Assembly: GCF_033568475.1 (NCBI RefSeq)
Contig: NC_133120.1
Span: forward strand, 85,144,151 to 85,208,150
Direction of reading: 5' to 3'
DNA length: 64,000 bases
Origin: Henckelia pumila
Lineage: Eukaryota > Streptophyta > Magnoliopsida > Lamiales > Gesneriaceae
How positions within the stretch are numbered: position 1 is the stretch's first letter; each line of letters opens with the position of its first letter. Position numbers and translations under genes: made by a program. This document shows positions 20,857 through 36,431 of the stretch, piece by piece. Below the pieces are notes generated by a model. It made no database searches and was not told the origin of the DNA. It saw nothing but the letters and a program-made list of their open reading frames with translations.

Positions 20857-22380
20857 TCCATAGAGATCAACAAATTTATTTCATAGGATTGATTTATATC
20901 ATGAATGTTTGATTTACTTGAAAATTTTTCCTTTCAAAAAACGACATATACCTTAAAGAAATAAACAAGATGCATACACGGGGGAAATCAAAATTTCACA
21001 CGTGTCAGAATTTAAATTATAATTATTAAGAATAAACAAATAATAGTTTGAAACAAAATTGAGAGATGTTAAACATTTAATTGCAGAACAAATTTTGTTT
21101 TATACATTTAAAATCGCTCATTTATAATCTGAGACAAACATGGAAATTTCGTGATGGGAACTTTAAAAACCCTCAGTGGGGTTATATACCTTGCTTTATT
21201 TTTCGCTTCATAGTTCATCCGACATTGGTGGTATCTAGCTTGCAATGATAATTACACTTAATTATTATATTGCTTGCTGCTAGCATCGATATATTATTTA
21301 CTTGTGTTGCTTACTCGTTTTCACTTGTTAATGAAAATAAGCATTTCCAAATAATTTGTTTTTTTTAAAAAAACCTTAAATAAATAATGTAATGTAGACT
21401 ATTTTTTTTTCTTGAAAAGGTAATTTAGAATATTTTTTATGCACTAATAAATTCTCCTAAATAAATCTCCTCTAGTAAATTATGGCTGCTAGCTATTTAC
21501 GCGAGTAAAGAGCTGAAACGCGAGACTTGTTCAAATTTGAGATAGAAGCGTGGTTCTCCCCGGGGCGACTACTCGGAATGCGATTCTGACTCGAAGTTTC
21601 CGACCAATTATTTAGCTACTCTTTTTTTTTTTTTTTGAAAGAATTATTTAGCTACTCTTCAACTTCATATTCGATAGTTAGTTTCCACTTTCCATTCGAT
21701 TGTTCAATTTTTCCCATTTTACCAGTGAGGTTAGTGTTATAATTCAACCCATCTTCCATTTTATGTTCTTGGTAGATTGATGCTTGCTGTCTGAATGGCA
21801 TATTGTGTGCTGTTTCTTGCGATAACTGAATAGTTTGTTTGCTGGGTGATCTTGTTTTCTGATTTCTTGCTGTTATTGGATTTTTTTTTTCCTTTTTGAT
21901 TTGATATTTGTTTGTCAGGGAGTTTTTATAAAAATGTCTGTTTGCGGGTTGGGGACTTGAAAGTTGGGACGATATTATATGGTCATTTAAAGATTTTGAT
22001 GGAGATTAATAGAATAATGCTCAATTGATTATAATATTGGCATGAAGTTTATGCTAATTTATAAGTGGGTCTGCTCACAAATTTTTTTTGTGAGGGGAGT
22101 TGATGTATTCAAAGAGTGATATTCGAATTTGGGAGAAATTACTCTCTGAAATTTACAGGTTTTATTCATTGAATTGGAAGTCCTAGGTTGGCCCCTGTAT
22201 AAGATTGCCCTTGTAAACCTACTCTTTGGGGGAGTTGGACGTATCCATAGAGTAATGTTGTTGTTACATGTCCACGGACTATGAAAATGAAGTTAATGGG
22301 TTGTAGGAATAGACAGGGATAAATCTCATCGATCTAACGCAATTGAGATAGTTGAATAGAAATTGATAAATTTAGTTGCA

Positions 22381-22497
22381 GAGTTTTGATACGGTGAACA
22401 CCCATCTTGAGCACCCATGTGAGCATATGCTGATGTGTCACTCACCTATTGGATGTGCATGATGTCACGTCAGCAGGTGCTCACCGTATCAAATCTC
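22381..22497. mobile_element. Mutator-like MITE, right copy
   Basis: GAGTTTTGATACGGTGAAC and its inverted partner ending CCGTATCAAATCTC, flanked by TTTAGTTGCA on both sides. It is 25 bp shorter than the left copy's MITE through internal loss. Confidence 0.78.
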
Positions 22498-22847
22498 TTT
22501 AGTTGCATTTCGTAATTTTGTCTCCGTTTCTGGTAACGATGCTCATTAAGAGAAGATATGTGACATATTTTGCAGTCAGAGACCCTGAAGCATGGTTTAT
22601 GGGAAAAAGTAAATAGTTCATTCGATCATAAATTTCTACGAGCAATATTCAAATTCCACGAGCATCGCGCAGCCTTGTCACAGAATAGATTGGAAGCTAA
22701 GTTGTAGTTAATGGTTCTTGAACCTTTTAGTCTGATAAAAAAATGTCATTGAACCGCTGAGAAATACGTTGTCAAAAGACTCTACACTACTATATCAAGA
22801 TCTCAAAGAAAAGAAACTTATGAATGGTAACACTCTTACAGGTAGTG

Positions 22848-24451
22848 ATGGATGAAATTCAATCGACAAGAATGAGCACAGATGACTCAAACAAGAAAAG
22901 CTTTGGGCTTCCTAATTTGACCGGTTTTGATGTATATAGCTTGGTCTCAAACTTCCCTAAGAAAGCGTGTGAGTATGTTGAGGTGCGTTATCACTGAAAA
23001 CATAAAGTAAATTGAAAAAGGGAACTTTTACTCATTTGTATTTAAGATAAATCATCTTGTGGTTGCAGCTGCATTTCAAACCATTTAAGAGAGATGACTA
23101 TTCAAATATCTTACAATTTCCTAAGATGAACAACAAAGAGTTATCTACTTCACTGTTGAATTTAGAAAAACAACTGTATGCATGGAAAGAGAATCCAAAG
23201 TGGGTCGATCATCCTCCAGAAATAGAGGTATTTGGAGTTTTCTGCTTTTGCTGTTGCTTGACATTCCTCAATGTGTAATATCTCAGTCCATCCACCACCG
23301 AATCATCGATTTATCCGTGAGAGTGCTCTTTATAATGCCTTCTGAACTTTCTCCCAGGTTACGGTACCTAAGGGTTCACTTTGCAACCTAGTTATGAAAG
23401 TCAATGTTGGGTTGCCACCAGATGCGGTTTATAACATTGTCACAGATCCTGATAACAAAAGAGTTTTCAAGAATATTAAGGTAATGATCATGCTCTCTGA
23501 GGATGGCCTTGAAACTATAGCGTACAAGAGGAAATATGAGCTTTGGTGTCAAAAACGTGTTCACTATAATCCAGACAATCTGAATTTATGGTTCACCATT
23601 TGCGTTTTGATTTAGTCAATATTTGGTATCCTTAGGAAGTAATATCAAGAAAAGTTCTACTTGAAGAAGGATCGAGGCAATTAGTGGAAGTGGAGCAAGC
23701 AGCACTTTGGCGATTCCTTTGGTGGTCTGGGACTATCTCTGTTCATGTTTTAGTTGATCAGAACAGAGAAGATCACACTGTAAGAATGGAACATCATTTA
23801 ATAAATGTATTTCATTTGTTTGTTTGATTCAAACTTCAATTGTTAGAATCTCAGTGATTGGCCCCTGGCATGCCACACAGCATTTTTTTTGCTCTGAGGA
23901 ATGTTGTGTCTTCTTAAAATCAAACGTGTATCTTCATTTAGACGCATTATTGTCGATTACTAGCTATGTAAGTGTTAGTCTACAACGTGTTTTCCCCTTG
24001 TTAGATGAAATTCAAACAAATAAAGTCAGGATTCATGCAAAGATTCGAAGGTTGCTGGAAAATGGAACCTATATATGTTGACGAACACTTGTGCCACCCG
24101 TTAAAGCCCAAGTCTCTGAAAGATTACATCTCTTGCACTAAAGGAAGGGGAAGAATCGGCTCAAAGTTGCACTTGGAACAACTCATACAGCCATCCATCG
24201 TTCCACCCCCTCCTATTTCTTGGTATCTCAGAGGAATTACTACAAAGACTACAGAAATGTTGATTAATGACTTGCTTGCTGAAGCTGCCAGAATCAGGCA
24301 AGATCCTTCTTCGCAGGTTGAGGGCTTGGATTTGTTTGATGGAAAAACTGGTGAATATGGAGTTGATGGTCTGTGTAATATCAAGGAGAGATGGGTGCTG
24401 AGAAGAAAAAATTTGAAACGACGTTGTCAGAGAAGGTTGTTATGCAGTTAA
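22848..24451 (+). CDS. DUF220 family protein (START-like lipid-binding fold), right copy
   Basis: Five exons: 22848-22982, 23069-23227, 23358-23480, 23636-23779 and 24005-24451, all phase-0 with GT-AG borders, giving 335 residues. The start is [14 protein letters not shown]. Visible blocks are [19 protein letters not shown] (near 85-103), [20 protein letters not shown] (near 115-134), [19 protein letters not shown] and [15 protein letters not shown]. These fit the plant DUF220 family, related to polyketide-cyclase/START folds; Arabidopsis At1g70480 is a likely relative (from memory). No signal peptide or TM segment. The function is unknown; lipid binding is only suggested by the fold. A non-coding first exon further upstream, near 21.5 kb, is possible because the conserved 5' block there is shared by both copies. 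The C-terminal 25 residues are less certain. Confidence 0.85.
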
Positions 24452-24590
24452 ATTCAAAGTTATGTTCAATTTGTATACATAAGAGTTCCATGCATTTTCT
24501 TTGATCAGTGATTGCTGTCAATGCTGTTGGATCAATATGTGCCTAAACCGAAAGCCAAACAACAAAAGCGTTTATGAGCTTTAATCCCTT

Positions 24591-26843
<2,253 letters not shown>

Positions 26844-28049
26844 GTAAAATTTGCAAGCATTATTTAAGTTGTGCCTGATGTAAGGATGTTTGGATGAATA
26901 AAAACGGGATTCGGGGTGCGAGGTACAGTACCGGATTCGTCGCGACAAAGTATATCTAGTGTTCGGTTCCAGTATAAGAGATGATTGCAATGTGTTAAAA
27001 GGGTGAATCATATTTCAAAGTTCTTGATCGGCTCTAATATAATTCAGGGATATTTGATATATTGTAAACTCAAACTCAATATTTGATGTCCTCTTTCGTA
27101 CAAGAAAAAAAAAGAAGAAAAATAATATTTTGGTGGAAGTAGTACAAAGAAAATTTGTGGGCTTTTTGTGGGATCTTATTTACTTGGGCTTTACAATGAA
27201 CTGAAAATAGCATTCTTCACATAAACTAGCTGACCCCAAAATGCAAACAACAATTATGCTTCAAAGCTGGTAAATCGAAGTTAGAGCGTCAATAGATGGA
27301 TCAGTTTGACTCGTTATACTACTCTCAAATATATAGTTATGCTTTTTTTACATTTAGTAACATTTTTTTCCTTTTATTTCTTGTTTATTAATGGATATAA
27401 CGCCGTTTTATTTGTGTGAAAGTACGCAATCTTATGTATTTGAGAACAAGACTATAACATATTTAAAATTCTTGATTTGCACGAACAAACTAAATTTAAA
27501 CGAATTCCAAATTAAAACAATTTAAAAATAATTATGACGATTTTTAAATATATCTTGCAAATATATCAAAATATTCCTCAATATATTAAATGATTTCATA
27601 GTTCTTAATAGTATATACATATATATTAGATATATCATCTAAAATATCTTCCATCTTATTAAATTTATTACTTTTACTTTAATAAAAATAAACATTTTAT
27701 TTTTTTATATATTTTTTTGCGAAATAGAAAGACAACGAACCACGGTATACATTGAGCGTTGTTGTTATAAACTAATAAATATATGCACACGACACATATA
27801 TATAAATTAAATTTTTATTGTGTATAACAAATTTTTATATGAAATACAATAAAAATTGAGTAATTTTATTTATATTTAATGTTATGTTTGTTTGTTATTA
27901 ATTTTTGATTCTTTATTTTATTTAAAAAGAATTATGGTTATTAATACAATAAAAAGTATTTTTTAGAGACAAAAAATGGTATGATATACCCTATTAAAAG
28001 TAGTTATTATGTAAACCTCAAATTTAATAATATACAAGAGATATTATTA
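26844..28049. other. AOR 3' UTR and AT-rich intergenic DNA
   Basis: About 200 bp of probable 3' UTR, then AT-rich DNA with (AT)n runs. No gene or structured repeat recognised. Confidence 0.5.
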
Positions 28050-30708
28050 TGTAACACCCGGTATTTTAAATACGTAAATTCGCATGCATAATTAGGGTAT
28101 TTAATTATTTAAATTTTAGATTTATGGGTTAAATAATTATGTGAATTATTTGTGCATGATTTAATTTATTTTTTTTTTAAGCATTTCACCCATAATTAGT
28201 GATTTTACGATTTTTAGTATTTTAATTGTTTTGATCGCGTAGACGGGACCATGGACAGACGAGATGACAACTTTCTAGCTAATTTATTCCATGAGCATTT
28301 TTAGAGCCCAAAAATATTATTTTGAGTTTTATTGCCTCAAAATTTTTAGTATTTATTTTTATATAATTTTAGGAGTCCATTTTATTCAAAATAAGCCAAA
28401 ATATTGACTTTTTAGTATTTTTAAAATTCCATTAATTTGATATTTCGGGATTTTTAAGATATTTAAGTTATTTATCAGATTTATTTTCTTAATTAGATTT
28501 TTAAGTTATATATTTTATATATATTAAAATCCTTATTAATATATTTAATTTCCTAAAAACCTATTTTATTAAAAACTTAACCTAATCTACCCCAAACCCA
28601 TCGACCCTAAGCTTCAGCCGCCTCACCCCACCATCTTCATCATCTTCTTCGGCCAGACATCTCCAAGGAAGTTCCATAGCCGAATTTCTTCGAAGTTTCA
28701 AGGTTGCTCGTCGTCCCGTCGTCCCGGAATCGTCTCACACACGTTTTTCTCTTCAATTTCGGTGAAAGGCATGATTTTCTTCCATTTTTTCGTACCTATC
28801 AGATATTATATTGTGTGGATTGTGTATGCATCAAAAACTTTCAAGTTTTTCAGAAAATGGTTCGGTTGTTTCGGTTTATGCGCAAGGTTCCTTGTTTTCC
28901 TTCTTCATGTTCACGTTTTCAGGTCCACCATGGCTGGTATGGCTGCTGGTCAGAGTCCTAGGTAGGGTGAGGAGGGTCTGGACCGAATGGCTCGAGTGGC
29001 TCGAGCCAAACGAGCCCAGGAAACCACCTAGAGTCGATCGGGTCCCAAGGAAGCGCAGCTAGGGTTTCGGGGAAGGGGGCTCGGTGGATGACCGATGGGA
29101 TGCATGGGCCGGGGGCAGGGGCTAGGTTCGAACCGCCCAGACGTGGGCTACGTCTGGGCGGCGGGGCTCCGGCCAGGGGTGGCCGGAGCAGGGCGGCAGC
29201 AGCCCTAGAAGGGCTGCTGCTCGCGGCGGCCGAGAAGGGAAGGGAAGGGCTGATCGGGTTTAGGGTTTCAGGGCTGGTCCGGGTCGGGTCTGGAAGTTTG
29301 TGGGTTAAGTTAGTTGGGTCCGGGTCCGGGTTAAGTTAGTTGGGCTCGGGTATTTTTATTTTTAAGTTTTTAGTTTAACTAATGGTTTAATGGGCCTAAT
29401 TAAATCTCAAAATTTAATTGGGCTCCATTTAATTATTTTTGGGTTGAATTTAATTATTTGGGCTTAAATAATTTTAATTAAGTGAGCCCACTAATTTTTA
29501 TGGGCTTTAGGGCCCATGAAAGTTATTGGGCCAGTCTTTGGGCTTTGGGGCCCATTGGGCCAGTTTAAGTTGTTAATGGGCTTTAATTAATTTAATTGGG
29601 CTTAGAATAATTTTATTGGGCTTAAGTATGTTAATGGGCCAGTCTCTGTATTAATGAGCCAGATTTAAGTAAATGGGCTTGAGAGTTTAGGGCCAGCAGT
29701 CCAGTACAATCCATGAGAAAATTGCATGCGTCCTGATTATATATTTAATTATTTTTATGCATTGAAGTTATTTTAATATTTATATGTTAGTAAGAAATTA
29801 AATTAAATATATATGAAGGACACACATTTTATTTAAGTACATGCATTCATGAAATAATTTTATGCATAATTAAATGTTTAAGGTTGATGCAATAATAAAA
29901 TATTTTATGTTGGAAGTTGAAGTAGTGTGACAATTTAAGGGGGATTCGTCCCCATATGTGAACTATTGAAGGGCAGTTTACTGCCAATTTAAGAGGTGAT
30001 TCGTCACCGCCACGTACGTTGGTTTCCACGCTGATCAGTATTTAATGTATGATTTAAGGTTACACTACGGATACAACCATGCGATGTTAGAAAATTATTT
30101 GCTCAACAATATTTATGTATTACGTTATTTAAGTTAATTTAAGTTATGTTATGCCATGATATTTTTAAGCATGCTCATTCATGTGTATGTTATGTATTAA
30201 TATTTAATTGTTTTAAATTATTTTAAACCCTTGTTATGTTAGCATGTTGGGCCTCTAGGCTCACTACACTGGTATGGTGCAGGTGAGTTCGTAGAGGAGG
30301 ATGTAGCTCCTACCGACGGCGAGGACATATGAGCGGACATGCAGTGACCCCGTGACCGTGATAGATGTCTGAGTCACATTGCATGTTTTAATTATGTCAG
30401 CATGTTACACTTTTTAGTTATTTTTCAGTGGTTGTGGTTTTGAATATTTTATTTGAATATTTTCAGTGCATGCAAATTTTACATCATTTTTCTTATGCAG
30501 TATTTTTAATTAAATGTTTGACTCAGATATTTATTTTATTTAAAGAATGCAATTTTTATTTAAGTTATTTATTTATTTATTTTAATTTTTTTTATTCTGT
30601 GCATGTATGTATGAGCATATATGTGCATATTATTTTTAGTAAGTATATATAAAATAAAAAAAAAATTTCGCATATTTATTTATTAATTATAGAGTTAGGG
30701 TCGTTTCA
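28050..30708 (+). mobile_element. Solo LTR of a Ty3/gypsy-type element
   Basis: A 2,659-bp segment starting TGTAACACCCGGTATTTT and ending AGTTAGGGTCGTTTCA, flanked by a perfect 5-bp target duplication TATTA (28045-28049 and 30709-30713). No internal domains and no second LTR are present, so it is a solo LTR left by LTR-LTR recombination. Inside, 28925-29330 is strikingly GC-rich, 29370-29660 is full of GGGCTT/GGGCC words, and 29935-30030 carries 'gattcgtccc'/'gattcgtcac' repeats of the sort seen in long gypsy LTRs. The plus direction is inferred from these words and is not certain. Confidence 0.8.
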
Positions 30709-30713
30709 TATTA

Positions 30714-31108
30714 TCTTTTCTATGTTTTATTTTATTAAAGTTGAAAGGTTGGTACACTGATATGATCATCTCATTTTTTTACCCTTTAATATATATTTAA
30801 TTATCAAAATATCATTTTATTTTTGTCTAATAATAATAATTATTATTAATTTACAAAAATATCACTTTTATAAATTAATTTATTTATATAAAAAAAACAC
30901 TTTTAAAATTTAGTATTTATTTTATTTTGGATTTTTTTACTGGATTTTTCGTAAAAAAATCGGATATTATAAATTTACAACGCATACACATTACACACGA
31001 GAACTATTCATTATTAATTATTAATGGTAAATTGTAGCATCCACGTAGGTTTTGGCACAAATTAGCACTAGGGCTTTATCACGACATACCTTGGTTGTAC
31101 TTAGAGCA
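30714..31108 (+). promoter_or_regulatory. RBM25 promoter and 5' UTR region
   Basis: The only DNA between the solo LTR and the RBM25 start codon. It is AT-rich, with TATA-like tracts, and the probable 5' UTR begins somewhere in the last 100 bp. The solo LTR ends only 400 bp from the start codon, so it may contribute to or constrain this promoter. Confidence 0.4.
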
Positions 31109-34100
31109 ATGGCGGAGCCACCCACGGTGCCGGAAACAACTGCCGCCGATCCCGTTCTCGCACCGAACCAACCAGATTCCGATAGTTCGACCCCCAAACC
31201 ATCCATCCAATCCGATCTCTCTTCATCATCGCCAACCCCTTTCCCAAACCCTAACCCTAATATGAGCATGCCGCCTCCGCCGTCGATCCAGCCATCCTTT
31301 CGCCCCGCTGTTCCTCTTGTTCCGGTTCCTTCTTCCGGCTCCACGCCGCTGTTCTCACCTGTTCCTCCATATCAAAATCCCGGGTTTCCGCCGCCTGGGG
31401 TGAGCGCGATGCCGCCTGTGATGATGGCTACAGCTTCGGGGGTCGGGAGTGGTGCGCCACCTCAAGTTGTAATGGCTCCGGGGCAGCATCCTTATGCCGT
31501 AGCGTCTCAGCCTTTGAGATACCCTATGCACCTACCAAATGGCTATCCCCCGATCCCTCAGAATTTTCCCCAAGGTTCGATGCCTCATCCGGGTGGGTCC
31601 TTTCTCCGTTTCTGACACAGTCTCGCCCTCTGTTAATTTAACTGTGTGTGATGTCTTGTTCTTAATATGCATCATCTTGTGAAATATTTTTGAGTTAATA
31701 TTATATGGTTGGTTCAAAAATAAAAGTTTGCTGTAACTTTGAATTTTACGGTTATGCACGACTTAGCACTTCCAAAAGTTTTAAGCTTTAATGAATTCGG
31801 CAGTGGATTGACTTGATTCTATTGTATGCCATATAGGCATTAAAATCATGTTGAAACTAAGGACAATATTGCATATTTATACTTGAGCTTCATTTATATA
31901 GTATGATCTGATATGTTGATGAAAAAGGAAGAATGAGTGTCACTAAGGTGTGGGGAGAGATATATGTTGGTTGGATTTAGGGGTATCGATGACTATGTTT
32001 TCTCCTACAGTGCACTCATGATTGATTACCTTGGGAAAGGTTGGAAGGCTTCATTAGAGACTACTGAGTACCCCAACTCTTCAACTCCTTTTTTGTTGGT
32101 ATGAACGCAATTTATTTGTTTGGTTTCTTTGATTAATCTCGCTTAAGTACCGATTGAGTACTAGAATGGTAATGTCTACAATTCTAATTCATAGAACACA
32201 AGGGATAGGAAAAATCAAGCATCTAACTGAGGTCCAGGTAATAGGCTGCACAAAATGCATTTTTCCTCTAATGAAACAAGACGCATTTCTGGTACTCCTA
32301 TTTTAATCATGAGGATACTTGTTGTAGTTCTAAGAATGTTTATCCCTTTCGTGGGATTTTAATTTTTGAATTGCCGACAGCAGACTCTATTAAAAGTTGA
32401 CTGCAGCTTTGCCTATGTCAATCAAGGTATCACAATCTTCTCATTCCCAATTTGATTTTAGTTTTCTTTGCATTTTATTAAAAAATGACTCTAAAACCAT
32501 TGTTATGAGTAATGTAATTAAATTTTGTAGACCTTTACCTTAGTTCTGTTTTTAAGGTTCTGTTTTTGATCGCTCTAGTGTGAGTGAGAAGTTGATTTTC
32601 TCAAATTAAACCTTCACATATGGTGCCTGGAATTGGATAGTTTTTGACCCGCATTCTGTTTTACAAGTGGATACATGAGGTATGATCTGTTCACGCGTTC
32701 CTGATTCACGAATTTGAGTTATATTGTTTTGATGTCCCTTCAGGTTCTATATTCTGCTGGTGAATGTTCTTGTCCCTGTTTCTTTTTAAGTAACCATGTA
32801 TGATTTGTATCATCGGTTCTTTTATACTCATAATTTCCAGCTGTGTAAAGGAATTTCATGAACAAATTCTGACACATTAGCCTAGATCTTTGTGTCTCCT
32901 TGTGCAGGTGCTGTTCGTTATCCTTCTCCTTATGCCCCAATGCTGCGTCCAGGATTTCCTCCAAGACCGCTGGTTGGTGTCGTGCCGGCTCTGGCACGCC
33001 CACCAGTCATTGGAATTCGTGGTCCATTAACTTCTCCTGTTGTTAGGCAACCTGTTATCCCAAGTGTTGTAGTAACTGAGAAGCCGCAGACAATTGTTTA
33101 CGTTGGGAAGATATCATCAACTGTGGAAAATGATTTCATGCTTTCTCTGTTGCAAGTACAAGACTCGTACTTTTTACCTAGCTCTCACTTTTTTTTTTTA
33201 ACTTATTGAGTTCAATGTATGTTGTGTCCCTACTTTATCAGTATATTGGTTGGCCAGGAAAGCTTTAATGTTGCTCACTTCAATGAAATCTTACTTTTTA
33301 TTTTTTCTGAAGCTTTGTGGGCCTGTAAAGAGTTGGAAACGGGTGCAAGATCCTACTAATGGTACTCTGAAGGGTTTTGGATTTTGCGAGTTTGAGTTTG
33401 CTGAAGGAGTTCTTCGTGCAATGCGGCTTCTCAATAAATTGAATGTCGATGGACAGGAGTTAATGGTATTTGAAACTTATTCAATGATTTTCCTGTATTT
33501 TTCAAGCATGGTTGAGATAAATATCTTAGTCTATGAAGTGCTCGCCAAACACAAATCTATGTGATATTTCGAATATAATCTGGAATCACATGTTAAGTGT
33601 TTCCTTTTCATAGTTCATACCTCTGTCTTGATAGAGGTATGAAGTGCTCGCCAAACACAAATCTATGTGATATTTCGAATATAATCTGGAATCACATGTT
33701 AAGTGTTTCCTTTTCATAGTTCATACCTCTGTCTTGATAGAGCCTTTTTTCAATATCCCTGGATGCATCTTCATAATGCAAATAACTTTCGCCGATAACT
33801 TTCTTCTAAACTATCGATTTTCTCGTAAAAATTTTGAACTTCGTTTTGGCTTATGTATAGTGGGTTTGATGAATTTGCAGTTAAAAGTTAATCAAGCAAC
33901 CTCTGTTTATCTTGAACATTACGTTAAGAAAAAAACTGAAAGCTCAAAGACTATCCAAGGATCCGAAACTGAAGTATTTGGGTTAGGGGAACCGACTGCG
34001 TCAGTGTCTGATAAAAACGAAGCAGTGACGTCCTCCAATGAGTCTGTGAAGCCTTCTTCAGAGGAAGAGAAAAAGGATGACGGTGAGAAATTGAATAAGG

Positions 34101-36431
34101 AAAATCCTGAAGATGCCAATTTTGGCATTGTAACTGATGAAGACATGGAAGCAGACCGTGAGGCTCTCGAAAAGCTTACTAGCATGCTAGATGAGAGGTT
34201 GAAGAACAAACCTCTGCCACCCCCACCCCCACCTCTACAAACAGCTGTTGATGGTCCTGACAACTCAAACTCAGAACAGCCCTCTGGGTCAAGGGATGGA
34301 GAATCAGAAACGGATGTGGCAAAGCATGGTGAGTTTTGCTTTTGCCTGTGAATGAAAAGGTGTTCTTTTTTTTACTTCCTCAATCGGAAGTCTATTTTTA
34401 GGGATTCTGGCACTATTATCTCGTGGAGACAATTTTGTCATTTAAACTTTGTTTTTCGACAAGCACCCGTGCCATGTTTTAAATTTTTTGCGCAGATGCT
34501 GAAGACAAAAATGAAGACGAGAAGACTGGTGAAAGTAAGCTCGCGAGTGATCATGACAGGGCTGAAACTGGTTCTCCTGATAGGAGTAGAAGGCAAGATA
34601 AGAGCAGAGACCGAGACCGTGAATCACGGCGAGAAAAGGAAAAGGAACTTGAAAGATATGAGAGGGAGCGAGAACAAGAACGAGCTAAGAGGGAGAAAGA
34701 TAGAGAATATAAGAGCAGGGAAGAAGAACGCAGGTACAAAGTGCGTGAAAAAGATTGGGAAACTAGGGAAAGAGAGAGGGAGCATTGGCGGAAGAGAGAG
34801 CGAGAAAAAGAGAAAGAGAAGTCTCAAGAAAGGAAGTGGGAAATAATGGACCAAGAGCGTGATAGTGATGATGGTTATGGAAAAAAGAGGAAATACAGGA
34901 CTAGCGATGAAGAGAGGAAACGAAGACAAAGGGAGAAGGAAGAGGACGTGGCTGATAGATTGAGAGAGGAAGAAGAGATTGTAGAATCTGAAATGAAGGC
35001 TGCGGAAGAACTGCTAAAGAAACAGCAGGAGTCTCAGAAAATTATATCTGCTGGACCAGCTAATGGGCATGAGAATACTATTTTACCCAATGATGCATCA
35101 TATCTTGAAGATCGGAGTAAAGCAGTTGTTCAGACCTCTGATCTCCTACCAAGCGGCGGAATATATGAAAGTAATTTTTTAAACTTTATGGTATGTTGCT
35201 GTATGTACCTTCCACATCTTGTGTCTTAGATCCCTTTGGTTGATTGCAGGTGAAGTGGTTTTACCGAATGGCGTCAATGATGAAACTGTTACTGCTGCAA
35301 CAGATGAGCGACAGGCACCTACCAGGAAGTTGGGTTTTGGCCTTTCAGGGTCTGGAAAACGAGCTGCAATCCCTTCTGTATTTAATGCGGATGAGGATGA
35401 GGATGCACACAAGGAAAAGAAGATGAGGCCACTGGTCCCGATTGATTACTCAACTGAGGAACAGCAAGCAGTTAAGTCTTCCATGTCGGAAGGCCCATCT
35501 TCCAATATGGTTGCAGCAACAGATGTAAAGCGTATTTCAACTATGCATCCTAAAGAAGAGAAAGTTGGAACAGAAAAAGAAAAAGGCAGGCGTTATCATG
35601 AGAAATCTAGCCAGCGTGATCGTGGTAGATACGAAGAAGAGACTAGTAGCACGCGTGAAGATAGTAGAAAGGATCATTCGGACAGGGAGAGAGCAAATAA
35701 GTTGAAGACACTGGAAAACCAAAAACTCTTGGATGCCAAGCAGTTGATCGACGCAATTCCAAAGACCAAAGATGAATTGTTCTCATATGAGATAAACTGG
35801 GTTATTTACGAACAGGTGACATAACTTGCTGATGTCTTGTTTGTTTGATAAAGATGTGTCGGAAAAAGTCAGCACTGCATGATGAATGAATAGAGAACCA
35901 TCTTCATTTTACCAATCAAGCAACCCACTTTGTCTAAATTTCTGATCACTCAACTAAATTTATAACCGTGAAGATTTCTTGAAAGTTAAAGAGTAAACCA
36001 TGGGGACTTCCTGACTACACTAGAGCTATACACTAAATTTTGTTTGAATACCTGCCATCTCTTGCATATAAATGTGACCAGACCCTACGTTTGAATTATT
36101 TGATCTCTCTTTTGTTCTCCTGAAATAAACAGGTACCATCTTGCCCGCAGCTTATTAGTTCTGTGTTTGCTTTTTTCAGAACGCACTGCACGAGAGAATG
36201 AGACCCTGGATATCAAAGAAGATCACTGATTTTCTGGGAGAAGAAGAGGTTACACTTGTGGACTACATAGTTTCCAGCACTCAGGAACACATAAATGCTA
36301 GTGAGATGTTTGAACGGCTCCAATCTATTTTGGACGATGAAGCCGAAATGTTTGTGCTAAAGATGTGGAGAATGCTCATTTTTGAGATCAAGAAAGTAGA
36401 AACTGGCCTAGCAACAAAGCCCAGGACTTGA
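31109..36431 (+). CDS. RBM25: RNA-binding protein 25 homologue (RRM + RE/RD-rich + PWI splicing factor)
   Basis: Seven coding exons: 31109-31592, 32908-33155, 33313-33465, 33881-34328, 34496-35170, 35250-35815 and 36180-36431, encoding 941 residues. Residues 1-215 are Pro-rich and low complexity. An RRM spans about 220-305, with RNP2 TIVYVGKI and RNP1 KGFGFCEFEF. An acidic Ser/Glu region with a PPPPPP run follows. A long Arg/Glu/Asp/Lys-rich coiled region (about 465-600) has many RE/RD/KE dipeptides. The C-terminal 80 residues are a PWI domain, with MRPWISKKITDFLGEEE and MFVLKMWRMLIFEIKKVE. This order is that of human RBM25 and Arabidopsis At1g60200, nuclear U1-associated splicing regulators. 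Intron 1 (1.3 kb) holds no gene. The ATG at 31109 is the first in frame. Confidence 0.93.
33532..33742 (+). repeat. 106-bp perfect tandem duplication in an RBM25 intron
   Basis: The unit starting TATGAAGTGCTCGCC at 33532 is repeated at 33638 with no difference that I can see. It lies in the intron after the third coding exon, between 33466 and 33880. Confidence 0.9.

Larger units (their letters stand above)
20857..24590 (+). repeat. Tandem duplication, right copy (carries the intact DUF220 gene)
   Basis: Partner of 15327-19264. It shares the 5' region, the Mutator-like MITE with its 10-bp target duplication (22371-22380 and 22498-22507), all exon positions and the 3' region. The ends are set where similarity fades by eye, so they are good to a few tens of bases. 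Confidence 0.9.

Noticed and set aside
29088-29339. GC-rich open frames inside the solo LTR
   Set aside because: They lie within a bounded LTR with target duplication and show no domain. GC content lowers stop frequency.
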